A DNA stretch of 64,000 nt from Halichoerus grypus (lineage: Eukaryota > Chordata > Mammalia > Carnivora > Phocidae). Location of the stretch: assembly GCF_964656455.1 (NCBI RefSeq), contig NC_135722.1:111110234-111174233 (forward strand). Reading direction: 5' to 3'. The notes below the pieces were generated by a model. The model made no database searches. It saw only the letters and a list, made by a program, of their open reading frames with translations, and was not told the DNA's origin. Shown here one piece after another: positions 52,061 to 64,000 of the stretch (position 1 is its first letter; each line of letters begins with the position of its first letter). Both the position numbers and the translations under genes were made by a program.

Positions 52061-52778
52061 GATTAAGGAAAGAAGGATTTTAGGAGGCGCAGAAACTTTA
52101 AGAAACAGCAGTGCAGCACATTTTATAAATACAGAGTTTTCTTAAGTATGTGGGGGAGGGGAGAGATCTCAAAGGAGTTCCAAGTGCTTGCCTTGGGAGA
52201 ATGCAAGCCAGAGATAAAGAAAAGTGGGCCAGAACTGCCTTTCTTCTTTATAAACCTTATAGTTCTAAGGGACTTTCTAAATCTATGTATATGTTATTCC
52301 CCTCAAAATTAAATATCAAAATACATATTTATATGTGAGGCTATGAAAATGAGACTCTTCAAACCCCTCTCCTTGGCAGAATCCAGGTGCTTCTGCCCCT
52401 ACTTTCTTCTTTCCTGAATCTTCCAATTCCCTCTAACGAACACGTCACTTTTATAATAAAAGAAAATACTAAAAATCCACAAAATATGATTGACACATGG
52501 AGGAGGAGGAAGAGGGAGCACAATTTTATAAATGTAAAACAAAACCCCACATTCACGCTGACAAAGAGAAAGACAATCCCCACCTTACCCCCACCTCCTA
52601 GATGATGGGGTTTAGCTCCGCCCCAGAAGCTACTCCACGTTAGAGGCACTTCAAGATACGTGGGAAGTTAAATTTCAAACAAGTTTCTGGTCCACATTCA
52701 ATTTTGTCACACTCTGAGTAAAGCCATCGTTACTCGAAACCCCAAACCAAACTGTCTATGTCAAAAAGCACATCTCTC

Positions 52779-52979
52779 GGGGTGCCTGGGGGCTCAGTCG
52801 TTAAGCGTCTGCCTTCGGCTCAGGTCATGATCCCAGGGTCCTGGGATCGAGCCCCGTGTCGGGCTCCCTGCTCCACAGGAGGCCTGCTTCTCCCTCTGCC
52901 ACTCCCCCTGCTTGTGTTCCCTCTCTCGCTGGGTCTCTCTGTCAAATAAATAAATAAAATCTTTAAAAAAAAAAAAAAA
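52779..52979 (+). mobile_element. CAN-SINE, young, 16-bp duplication
   Basis: Near-consensus with a long A-tail. Perfect duplication AAAAAGCACATCTCTC at 52763-52778 and 52980-52995. Confidence 0.96.
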
Positions 52980-54038
52980 AAAAAGCACATCTCTCTAAAC
53001 GTACTTCTTAGTCAAATAAAGACCTTACCTGAAAAACAAAAACCCTCCTCACTTTAGTTTAAGTAAGCAATTGCAAGAAGAAAAAAGAGCTTTTAACAAA
53101 CGCACCCTCACCACTCCCAAATCAGGACCGGGCTGCTGAAGAATGTGCGAAGTCTAGTGACTAACACCACCCATGAAGGGATAGAGAAGCACACCAGAGA
53201 TAGCCAAGTAACAGCCCTAACCACAAATAAAGCACTGGAAATATCTGGTGGAAGAAAACAGCGATATTTTAATAGAGACCCTTATTTGCGTTGTTCCATA
53301 GACTTTCCACATTATTCAGAGAAACAACATCTTATCAGTTGATACGTTCATGGTTTTGATTCTTCTCATGCTAAGAGCCAAATGATTAAACGGACCACTT
53401 TTTCTTGTCTAAAATATTAAAAGGGAAGAAGAAAAAAAAAGGACCACTGTGATCTAGACCAAACTTCTTTGTTAGCTTTTGGAAGGGGTCAAGCCCTTCG
53501 CAAGTACAAGTGCTTCCCCTCGTTGTAGCACTTCTTCCCGGGGAACTTGGTACTTGAGCAACCAGAGCCCTGAAACAGTGCTTCTTCATAAAAACAGCAC
53601 CGTCCCCTTCATGGCTTGCAGTTCTGATGGATCCTGAAGACCTCCCTTCATCCAATGCTACTCCACTATTATTAAACTTTCAAGTCATAATTAATGGCTA
53701 AATTATACTATTACTGAAGGGGGTAAATTAAGTATGAATAATCTTAAATCTTAACAAATGATTTTTAAAGTGACTTCACTTTGATTTGCCCTAAGCCTAA
53801 ACTTCAGTACACATTTTGACAACTAAAAGGTTAGGCTTAGAGTCTGCCTCTCCCCCAAATCCTTAAGGTAAAAGGCAATTCAGATTCATGCTAGCAATAC
53901 TATTTTAGGGTGCTAATTTACATTATTTTTCTAACTACCAAGTAAAACTCATTACATTACTAATGGGGACTGATCTCAGGATTTCAAAAACATGTTTTCT
54001 TAAGTTTCAACTATTCAAATGGTACCTAGTTTTTTCTT

Positions 54039-54232
54039 TTTTTTTTAAAGATTTTATTTATTTGACAGAGAGAGACACAGCGAGAGAGGGAACACAAGCA
54101 GGGGGAGTGGGAGAGGGAGAAGCAGGCTTCCCGCGGAGCAGGGAGCCCGATGCGGGGCTCGATCCCAGGACCCTGGGATCATGACCCGAGCCCAAGGCAG
54201 ACACTCAACTGACTGAGCCACCCAGGTGCCCC
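54039..54232 (-). mobile_element. CAN-SINE (minus), near consensus
   Basis: Reverse element from oligo-T tail to 'gagccacccaggtgcccc'. ACCTAGTTTTTTCTT (54024-54038) versus ACCTAGCTTTTTTCTT (54233-54248) flank it. Confidence 0.94.
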
Positions 54233-54295
54233 ACCTAGCTTTTTTCTTCATAGTTAACATGAGGCTTTTGGGGAAGAGTATTTTTGAATGTTATT

Positions 54296-54489
54296 ATTAT
54301 TATTTTTTAAGATTTTATTTATTTGACAGAGAGACAAGAGAGAGAGGGAACACAAGCAGGGTGAGTGGGAGAGAGAGAAGCAGGCTTCCCGCGGAGCAGG
54401 GAGCCCGATGCGGGGCTCGATCCCAGGACCCTGGGATCATGACCTGAGCCGAAGGCAGACGCTTAACGACTGAGCCACCCAGGCGCCCC
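54296..54489 (-). mobile_element. CAN-SINE (minus), near consensus
   Basis: Second reverse element 65 bp after the previous one and in the same orientation. TGAATGTTATT at 54285-54295 and 54490-54500 is its own duplication, so the pair arose by two insertions and not by duplication. Confidence 0.94.
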
Positions 54490-54790
54490 TGAATGTTATT
54501 TTTTATAGAAAATGAGCCTACCATCTTGCAGCCAATTGAGAGTTTGCTGTGTTTCACTGTTAGTTTGTCAGCTACCTTTCTTAGTTCACACAAAAATTGC
54601 TCATTTTTCTCCTCAGGAAATAAATTAATCTCTATGCTCTATTTACTCTGTCACATCTGCTACCTCCAAACTGTTTTTCTTCTGCCCCTGTACTCAACCG
54701 TGCCTCCAGTTTTTCTGCTTAAATCACGTGGCACTGTGGCCATTCTTGCCCAGGCCACCCACCCACTGAGCAGAGGCAAGCATTTCTCCT

Positions 54791-54833
54791 GGGGGGGGGG
54801 GGGGGGGAGTTTCATCTCCCCCCTCCCCCCCCA
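54791..54833. repeat. G17 homopolymer followed by C-runs
   Basis: Seventeen consecutive G at 54791-54807, nine bases of mixed sequence, then C6 and C8 runs separated by a T (54818-54832). It can form a hairpin or a G-quadruplex on either strand and is prone to length change and sequencing error. Confidence 0.9.
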
Positions 54834-56332
54834 GCAAGACAAACAGGCACACTCCGGCACTCCCCTCAGACAGGGAAACACTCTGTGATTGCAATTTGAA
54901 CTTTTTTTCTTTTTGCAGCTTAATCAACATTTAATGGCAATATTACAAGCTTTTCATTTTTAACGGGAAATCACTTGGGTTACCCTAGTCATATCAAGAA
55001 ACCAGAAAACAGAATAGCCTTATTCTCTATGAAGCTGTTCCTTTTTAAAACATCCAATCTGTATCATGGTAACATATACTGTGTTTTTAAGTCTCCTACT
55101 GGGCAAGTGTGTGGGAGAAGCATATGTCAAATTATAGTATGAAACAGTTTAATCATCTCCTTTAATCAATACATTTCTGAGGTAGCTTTAATTAGGCCAG
55201 TGGAACATTCACTTCTGAAGTAACATGTAGCAAAAAAAGAAGCAAACCAATTATAGTGATCAATAACATCTGCAAGGCAAGTTCATTTAATGTTGAAATA
55301 CTGCCTAAGTTATATGCTGTGCAATGTTGAAAATCTCTGGAAAAATACCTTTTTAAAATGTGGATCAAGATACTCAATATAACTTTTAATCAAATCAGGG
55401 CCACAAGAAACCTTCAATCTTCAAGGACTAAAAACACTATGGCCAGTTATTCAGAAAATGACAAATAACAGAAATGAAACAAAATCATCTTTAAAAATTA
55501 CAAGAACATTATTACAGCAATGCAAATTTATAGACTTTTAAGATCACTGAATCAGATTTCTTAAACCATATTATAATTCTATATCGTATATTATATACAA
55601 GAAGTTCTTTGTAACTATTACCATTAACAGTTACCAGGTATCAGATTCAATAAAATAAAACCTGAGAAGTAAAAACACTCCTTGTAACCAGAAATATTAT
55701 AGAATACTAATTCAGGAAGTTATTCAGCAGCTTATAAAGAAATAGGAAGTTGTTGACCACCTACTTGAAGAACCATTTCCTGTAGGAAAACTATAAGAGA
55801 GCTGAAGAAGGCAATAATTCTCAGAGTAATACAGAGAAGAATTCTTTTAAAACAAAAGCTCAATACACAATGTTGACAAGATTAGTTTTAAAACAGTGAA
55901 CTCACGAGCATAGATATTACACACAACATACAGACGGGGAGCTTTCTTCACATACTTCACAATCACACCAGAGCTCAATACGTGCTAGTGATAAATGCAG
56001 CTTCCTTCCTTGCCACTTGCCAGGCTAAGAAACGTCCTTTCTCCAGATCTCACTGAGCTACGGAGGGCTTCAGAAATAGCAATGATCACTTGCCTATAAT
56101 CCTTCAGTACTTATGCTGCTTTGAAACTAGAAGATGGGTCAACTGACCAAAACGTCATCATCTATGGTCACAAGGCAACAATTGGTTTCCAAAGTCAACA
56201 TTTCTAACTTTTCAATCAAATTACATCACCTTACGTGTCTGGACCATTCACAGTCAGATTTCTTCATGCCAAGTATAAACTTCAACAAATTATATACTTT
56301 GTAACTTACGAGTTAGTTCCAATGATTATCTT

Positions 56333-56374
56333 AAAAGATGTATATAAAAATAAAAAAATAAAAAGATGTATATA
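56333..56374 (+). repeat. Direct repeat around a bare A-rich tail
   Basis: AAAAGATGTATATA occurs at 56333-56346 and 56361-56374, separated only by a 14-base A-rich AAAATAAAAAAATA. This looks like a target duplication around an insertion that kept only its poly(A) tail; a slipped tandem duplication is the alternative. Confidence 0.55.
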
Positions 56375-58806
56375 GCAAAATACAGTTTTTCATTGTTGAA
56401 AGAGTATAAAGTAAGTAACTAGTATAAATCTGCATTCTACATCTTGATGGCACTAAGAATCTTCTTCAGACACAAGAAAAATATAAATATTGGTCCCAAA
56501 CAGAGCCTGACTTGAAAACATCACATTAGGATAAAAATGAACTTGGACAACAGCAACTTGGCTCCAAAAGAAGGTTCATTTACCATCATCTTTGACTCCT
56601 AGTCAGAACAGATACTAATGAGCTCATTTACCTGTGCAGCGCAGAAAAATAAGTCGTTTATGGCAACTCATACAACCCATAACGTCATGAAAGTAGCTAA
56701 CAACTGGATGTAAACTAACTTTTTATAACTTCTCCAAATTACATATTGTTCCTAAAGCAGATACCCTTTAGAAGAATACAAAATTCTGTAAGCCCACAGT
56801 AGCCAAACCAATGCTTAGGGGCCCTCTCTACAATTCCTGACAAGTACCAACTAATCCATGATTTTGCCTATCTCTCAGGAAAAATCCTTGTACTTCTGAA
56901 AGGTTTGATATGAGAAAATTATTCCATGGAGTCTCAAATCCTCATGTTTCTTTTAATAAGCCCAATTTTACTTCTATGTGAGAGTCCCTCAAAAATCCTA
57001 AAGAACCATGTTTTTTGGTTTTTGTTTTTTTAATTTTTTCCTTTTCATTTGTTAAGAACAATCATATTTTCTCTCTCTTCTTTTTTCTTTCCCAGGTAAG
57101 CTTCTCTCCACTCCCTACAACCATTTTTCACATGGGGTAACTTTCCCTATCATTTTGCCCTGGTTTATCTTCCCTACAGACCCATTCAACTGGGGTGTTC
57201 GTTAACCCATCTTTATCAATATCATTAAGAGAAACATTTCTTCTCAAAGGAAAAACCACTGGAAACTTTTTCAAATGGACCTAGAGAACATTTATTTCAG
57301 GTCAAAATAACAAGATCACTCAAAATAATGAAAACGTAGGCAGATGTCACCTGTAAGCAACTATTACAAGATACAAAAAACAAAAAGAGCATAAAGACTG
57401 CTCTTTAACCTTATACTTTTAACTACAGCATCAACCAAAGAAAGGAGGCAAGCAGGCTATTAAGCTGTTTAAAAAATCTCCCCAGGTCAGCATGTGACCC
57501 AGCAGGGTGAGGTTCAAAAAAGTACAGCCTTTCTTTTTCCTTCCAAGGACCTGGTTTGTCTCCGTTCCTTTTCCCTTCAAGACACATCCCTCACAGCTAG
57601 CAGCTCTTTCAATCATTTACTTTGGATGTCTGCTTGAGAACAAATGATCTTGCTCATGCAGATGAGTTTGCCAGACTTGTGTGTACTTTCCAGTCTCAGG
57701 CCCTTTATTGTTCTGGTTGAAACTTGACCCTTTGAAATGGATACCAGGACACCAGAAAATTTAAATTTTAAAAAGAAGAAAAATGTTACAGGAGAGGGGG
57801 CAAAAAAACGGTAGAAACTTTTCAAGATCAAACTTTTTTCTCCGCTCTTTTAAACAAGCCTTTCTGAAAACCCTATGTTTCGTTACAAACCACCTACCCT
57901 GAAAGACAATATAAAATACTAAGACTCACACAACAAAACACTAATTGTATTATCTGATTTAATAACTAAATGTAACATTTGCCTTAGAAGTAGACTGTCA
58001 AGACAGATCTCAATCAAAACCTGGATTGTTTTTCACTTTATCTCAACCTGATTAAACAGCAAGAAGTAAGCAACTTTATTTAAAAACATCAATTTCAGTC
58101 TATAATTACTTTAAGAAAAAGTTTTGTATACACTTAAATCCAAAATGCCAGATAAAAATACTTGGTTCTTATCTACAAATTCAAAGTGAGAAAGGATAAA
58201 ATTCTATTTTGATCTTTTCAGCCTGAATGAAATTTTGCCATTGTGTTAAAGACAAAAAGTCTCATAAAAATAAATAATGCAATGGCCTTCTGTTTTTGTT
58301 TTCCCAGAAGAGGATTCTGCCTTGAGGACCTGCTAGCTTGAAAGAAGTTTGCCACGGAGCGATTATATAAACATGAAAACTCACAGTTGTCTTTACTTTT
58401 TGGGCTGGGGCGGGGGGAGGGTCCGTCACATCAAACTGCAGCTAAAGGGTTTGTCATTTGACAATCTCAAATATTGTAAAATCTGACTCCCAAAGAAGAC
58501 CTACTTATTTTGTAGTTCTTCTCTACCATTAAAATGTTCATTTAAAGAGCCGTCGGTCATGCCACCGATGTTTCCTGAGACTATGCCAGCCTGTAAGTCC
58601 CACAATTTGAAATGTTTCATAGTATTCTTTCAGTTTTAAGCTAAGCTAATTAATAGACTTGGAACAAAGTCAAAATGAGAATATCCAATTGCCACAAAAA
58701 AAAAGATTATTAAAAGACTCTGAACCAAGAATCCATCAAGCTTTCAAAATATTACCCAAGCTGAAGAAGGTAATTAGGTCATGTTAAAGTGAAAAAAAAA
58801 AAAACA

Positions 58807-58808
<2 letters not shown>

Positions 58809-58842
<34 letters not shown>
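58809..58842. repeat. TG/CA dinucleotide microsatellite
   Basis: About 16 TG units without interruption, 120-150 bp downstream of the exon 2 donor on the transcribed strand (as CA). CA repeats close to a 5' splice site can influence splicing through hnRNP L; that is known for other genes and only an inference here. Confidence 0.9.
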
Positions 58843-58843
<1 letters not shown>

Positions 58844-58963
58844 TATGGGTGTATCTATATCTGTAAGATAAAACTAAGCCTGACATAAAGTAAAACATAA
58901 AAACAAATGACATTTTATGTCCTAATACCACCTTACTGTGCTTTCCAAAATAGGCGTCACTTA

Positions 58964-59215
<252 letters not shown>

Positions 59216-59548
59216 CTATTGGGAACAGTAAAACGAAAACGCCTTAAGAACTATTTTTAAAGAGGGTCCCTTTAAATTTCCTTGACAGGATTTCATTGCA
59301 GCCAAGTATCCAAGTAGCAAAGGCAAAAACTGAAGTTTGACACAGAGGAATATAGATTTATAGGTGTGCATTTTTAAACGGTCTGTGTGATTTTAATGTG
59401 TACTTTCACACACATTTGTAACTTTATAGATCAGCAGTCCATCTAAGTTAATGTCTACCCAGCACACATTAGATGTGCCTTCTACACATTTTAGAAGAAA
59501 ATAGTACAAAATGAATGGAACATTTCTACAGTATGTTGGATTTTAAAA

Positions 59549-59748
59549 CTTTTTTTTTTTTTAAAGATTTTATTTATTTGAGAGAGAGAGAGAGCACGAG
59601 CGGGGGTGGGGGAAGGGGCATAGGCAGAGGGAGAAGCAGACTCCCCGCTGAGCAAGGAGCCCCACTGGGTGTGGGGGCCTGGACCCAGGGACTCAGGGAT
59701 CATGACCTGAGCTGAAGGCAGATGCTTAACCAACCGACCCCATACGGG
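59549..59748 (-). mobile_element. CAN-SINE (minus) in intron 1
   Basis: Oligo-T tail, 'gagagagagagagcacgagcg' body, and a degraded head 'ccgaccccatacgggtg'. The only SINE in intron 1, 330 bp upstream of the exon 2 acceptor and in the same sense as YAP1's antisense strand complement, i.e. sense to the transcript. Confidence 0.9.
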
Positions 59749-61463
59749 TGCTGTTCTGAGTTCTAAAAGGTCCCAGGTATAACACGACCCAAGGAATATA
59801 ATAACTATACACTTACTCTTTTCTTTTTCAGCTAGGTTTTAAGTAGTTAATGTTTCTTTCCAAGCCAAGCCCTAAACACAGGACAACTGTCATTTTTTCT
59901 CACCATGGACCAATGCCATCAATAAAACCATCACAACTTACACAACTTTTGATGAATGCAAGAGATTCAGAATCATTGAAATGTTCTTAAGACACCTAAT
60001 GAAATGAAAACCCAACCATGTATTCCTACATAGATGGTAAAAATGTGAACAGTTCAACTGCAGAAAAAAGTTTGCACCCAGACCCCAAAGATCTGAGTTC
60101 CAGACCAAATTGGCTACTGTGACAGTGAACAAATACCAGTCTCCGTGAGCCTGTTTTGTCATTTGTAAGAGAGCTTCTTTCGTGTGTGTATATAAACACG
60201 AATGAACGAGTTTATATCCAATAGTTTGTGCACAATAGTATTTATAATCCACATTCATACTATTCATAATCCAGCACAGCTACTTAAATTCCTCATTAGA
60301 ACTAGAGTTTGATTATTAAAGAACTTCCTAGACTGATACGGGGAAGGAGACTAGAAGCAATCAGCAGAGGCATTTATGCCTTAAAGTCAGCCACACTGCT
60401 GAGTTTCCAATCAGAATAAACCTGAATTAGGAAATCACTAGCAGAACTAAATAATCAAACGTACAGATGCACAACACTTAGTTAAGAAACTTACCAAAAA
60501 CAAACAAAATTAGAGATTATGAATAGAGGATGAATCCATAAACTGCTGGACATAATTCTCGTGGTTATTTACAAGAACTTTTTTGCAACTTTTCAGTTGC
60601 AGTTCTTTTTGGCTTACAGACGCCACAAAATGAGAAACTCATTCTCTAATGAGTATTATGCTTTCAAAACATACTCAGGAGCTCGCAGCCCAAATGTGTC
60701 GTCCGTAAGGGGCAACGCCAGCACATTTCCCCGGAACGAGCCCAGAGACCCAGCTCCAGGCCTCGGAGAAGGAAAAGCGCCCCACCGTGCCCCCTCCTAA
60801 GCTGCAGCAGCTCGACGGTCTCCTGCGTCGTCCCGAAGCCGGGCTTTCGCCAGCAGGTTGCGTGAGTCTCTGAGTTCCCAAACCCCTCCGTCTGCGGCTG
60901 GAGAACACACAGCAGGCCTCGCAAACAGGAGGGGCAGGGGAATGGGGGCGCTCACTCCTCTTCCCACTCAAGTTACAGCCCGACTGGACCAACTGCATCG
61001 CAGTATTTGGAAAACCAATTAACTTTTGGGCAAAGTTCCTATGCTCGAGTTTAGCCTGAAGCAAGTTCTTCAAGCAAGCCCTAAGCAAACAGATGTCCGG
61101 GGAGCGGTGGGAACGCGAACCCGTTCCCAACAGTCTCTCCTCGGAGCTGGATCGCGCCGGCCAGGGGAGCGGGCGCCGTGTGCGCACAGCCGCGCTCCCG
61201 TCCCCGGGGCGAACTCCAGAGCCAGGGCGAGCCGCGCATTAGTCATCGCTTCCCCAGCACCGCGCGGGGTCGCGGCGGCGCCACGCAGCCCCGGCCCCCG
61301 GCCCGCCGAGGGCCCGCTCCCCCGCGCAGCCGACGCGGTCGGCGGCGCGGACGCCCTCCCCCCGGGGAGCCGGCCACCCCCGGGGGCCCCCGGGCCCCCA
61401 GCCCCCCCACGGAGCCGGCCCGAGTCCCCGCGTAGGCCCCCCTTCAGTCTCCCCTGGGAGCCC

Positions 61464-62141
61464 GGCCCTCCCCAGCCCCCCCCGACTCCCCGCACGGGCC
61501 CCCCCAGTCTCCCCCGGGAGCCGATCCCCCGAGTCCCCGCAGGAGCCCCGGACCCCCCAGTGTCCCCCCGGGAACCGGCCCTCCCCAGCCCCCCCGACTC
61601 CCCGCACGGGCCCCCCCAGTCTCCCCCGGGAGCCGGCCCTCCCCAGCCCCCCCGACTCCCCGCACGGGCCCCCCTAGTCTTCCCTGGGAACCGGCCCTCC
61701 CCAGCCGCCCCGACTCCCCGCACGGGCCCCCCCAGTCTCCCCCGGGAGCCGGCCCTCCCCAGGCCCCCCGACTCCCCGCACGGGCCCCCCCAGTCTCCCC
61801 GGGAGCCGGTCCCCCGTACCCCCCAGTGTCCCCCTGAGAGCCGGCCCTCCCCAGCCCCCCCGACTCCCCGCACGGCCCCCCCAGTCTCCCCGGGAGCCGG
61901 TCCCCCGTACCCCCCAGTGTCCCCCTGAGAGCCGGCCCTCCCCAGCCCCCCCGACTCCCCGCACGGGCCCCCCCAGTCTCCCCTGGGAGCCGGCCCTCCC
62001 CAGCCCCCCCCGACTCCCCGCACGGGCCCCCCCAGTCTCCCCCGGGAGCCGGCCCTCCCCAGCCCCCCCGACTCCCCGCACGGCCCCCCCAGTCTCCCCG
62101 GGAGCCGGTCCCCCGTACCCCCCAGTGTCCCCCTGAGAGCC
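61464..62141. repeat. Compound GC-rich minisatellite in YAP1 intron 1
   Basis: Thirteen tandem units run without a gap for 678 bp. Nine are a 56-59 bp type A unit that starts GGCCCTCCCCAGCC and ends GGGAGCC. Three are a 35 bp type B unit that starts GGTCCCCCGTACC and ends CTGAGAGCC. One is a 54 bp unit that begins unlike A and ends like B. The order along + is A-d-A-A-A-A-B-A-B-A-A-A-B. Degenerate copies extend the array to about 61383 and 62260. Copies differ by single bases and by the length of their C runs, so unit lengths are not multiples of three. The transcribed sense strand carries repeated runs of 5-8 G and could form G-quadruplexes. Confidence 0.95.
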
Positions 62142-62450
62142 GGCCCTCCCCAGTTCCCCACCCGGGGGCGCCCCCCGTCTCCCCCGGGAGCCGTCCCCCG
62201 GAGTCCCGTCCCCGGGGGCGCCCGAGTCCCTGCACGGGCCCCCCCAGTCTCCCGCGGGGGGCTCAACCCCGGACCCCCACTCGCCCCGGGCGCCGGCGCC
62301 GGGCGCTGACCCCGCAGCGCCTTCCAGGAAAGCCTGGACGCCGCCCGCAGAAGGCGCCGGGCGCTCTCGGGAGCGGAGAAAGAGCCAGAAAGTCCACGCA
62401 CTGCTCCAACCCCCACCCCTAATCCACACTGCAAAACAAGAGAACAATTA

Positions 62451-63362
<912 letters not shown>

Positions 63363-63661
63363 CTACGACGGCTCCGCCCGGGGTCCGAGCTGCGGGCGCC
63401 CGCGGGGCCGGGGCCGGGGGGGAGGCTGCGCCGCAGGCCCGCCCGCGCCCCGCGGCCCCCGGCGGTGTCCCCCGGCCGCTGCGCCTCGGGAGGGGCGGCG
63501 AGCGCTCGGGCGCTGCGCTCCCCCGACGGACGCGGGGCCGCGGGCGGCCGCTCCCCTCCCCCGCTGCCCGGCTTCCTCCGGGGGTTCCTTCCTTCCTCCC
63601 TTTCTTTTCCCCGGCGGCGGCTGCGCCCGACTGAGACAGAAACTCGCCGCCGACGCCAAAA

Positions 63662-63793
63662 CTAAAGTTGAGAGAACCGCCCGCCCGAGCGGCCGCCGGC
63701 CCCGCCTCCTCGCGGCCCTTCCTTCCTCTGCGCGCCCGCCCGCCCCGGCTCCGCGGCCGGCGCGCACAGACGCTCCCCCGCGGGCCGCCGCAT
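63662..63793 (-). other. Possible 43-codon upstream ORF in YAP1 leader
   Basis: The only ATG on the minus strand between 64000 and the YAP1 start lies at 63793-63791. It opens 43 codons rich in Arg, Gly, Pro and Ala and stops at the TAG at 63664-63662, about 320 nt before the main ATG. It is a different frame from YAP1. It matters only if transcription starts upstream of 63793, which the sequence cannot show. GC-rich leaders often contain open frames by chance, so this is a candidate rather than a called gene. Confidence 0.3.
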
Positions 63794-63797
63794 TCCT
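63791..63797 (+). promoter_or_regulatory. M-CAT / TEAD-type motif (CATTCCT)
   Basis: An exact CATTCCT heptamer, the classical M-CAT sequence bound by TEAD factors, lies about 450 bp upstream of the YAP1 start codon. TEADs are the DNA-binding partners of YAP itself, so the site could feed back on the gene. A 7-mer occurs by chance at roughly one in 14 in a stretch of this length counting both strands, so function is unproven. Confidence 0.35.
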
Positions 63798-63977
63798 GCG
63801 CACTCGCCGCCGCCCCGCCCGGCCCGCCGCCGCCGCACGTGACCCGGCCGCCCGCGCGCGGCCCCCGCGGAGGCGGGGCGGCCGGGCGGCGCCCAGGTGC
63901 GGGCCGGCGGGGCCCGCTGCCCGAGTCCGAGCGCCGGCCCGCCGCGCGGGGCTGAAAGCAGGAGACCGGCGCTGTTG

Positions 63978-63993
63978 GAAAGTGAAAACTTTC
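63978..63993. promoter_or_regulatory. IRF/ISRE-like palindrome upstream of YAP1
   Basis: The 16-mer GAAAGTGAAAACTTTC contains the GAAANNGAAA core used by interferon regulatory factors, and it is an inverted repeat (GAAAGT / ACTTTC around four bases). It is an AT-rich patch in otherwise GC-rich promoter DNA, near the right edge of the window. Binding is an inference from the motif only. Confidence 0.3.
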
Positions 63994-64000
63994 GCGGTCG

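Noticed and set aside
61026..61928. A 300-codon proline-rich open frame on the plus strand
   Set aside because: Same cause: stop-poor C-rich repeat DNA with no recognisable domain and no conserved phase.
63363..63803. A 146-codon minus-strand frame in the leader, in frame with YAP1
   Set aside because: It begins at a GTG, not an ATG, and stops seven codons before the YAP1 start. It serves only as evidence that YAP1 is not extended upstream.

Overview
The window is nuclear DNA from a carnivoran mammal. It holds the 5' part of one protein-coding gene, YAP1 (Yes-associated protein 1, the Hippo-pathway transcriptional co-activator), on the minus strand. The lineage call rests on dozens of tRNA-Lys-derived CAN-SINEs. 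Their head matches the 'gcgcctgggtggctcag' type, and many bodies end with the 'cttgtgttccctctctcgc' type common in bears, seals and mustelids. The young canid SINEC_Cf head is absent, so a non-dog caniform (arctoid) is most likely; this is an inference.

Layout, read in the direction of YAP1 transcription (right to left). 64000-63345: GC-rich, TATA-less promoter and 5' UTR inside a CpG island. 63344-63009: coding exon 1 (112 codons, proline/glutamine-rich N-terminus and core TEAD-binding segment). 63008-59216: intron 1 (3.8 kb), whose first half is extremely GC-rich and carries a compound minisatellite. 59215-58965: exon 2 (14-3-3 phospho-site motif and first half of WW1). 58964-12771: intron 2 (46.2 kb), full of SINEs, several L1 3' ends, and L2/MIR relics. 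12770-12655: exon 3 (second half of WW1). 12654-1: start of intron 3. The exon carrying WW2 was not seen, so it should lie beyond position 1. The three exons splice in phase (0, 2, 1) to give the first 234 codons of a YAP1-like protein with no frameshift or stop.

Everything else is intronic. I count about 36 CAN-SINEs (23 on +, antisense to YAP1; 13 on -), many with target-site duplications readable by eye. There is also a 5'-truncated L1 with a perfect 17-bp duplication, three other L1 3' fragments, older L1M/HAL1-like pieces, and many MIR/L2 remnants. No second protein-coding gene, RNA gene, CRISPR array or novel system can be supported. The points most worth a second look are the intron 1 minisatellite, the promoter motifs (an M-CAT/TEAD site overlapping the only upstream ATG, and an IRF-like palindrome), the SINE-free 4.5 kb downstream of exon 2, and several clean nested or inverted insertions.
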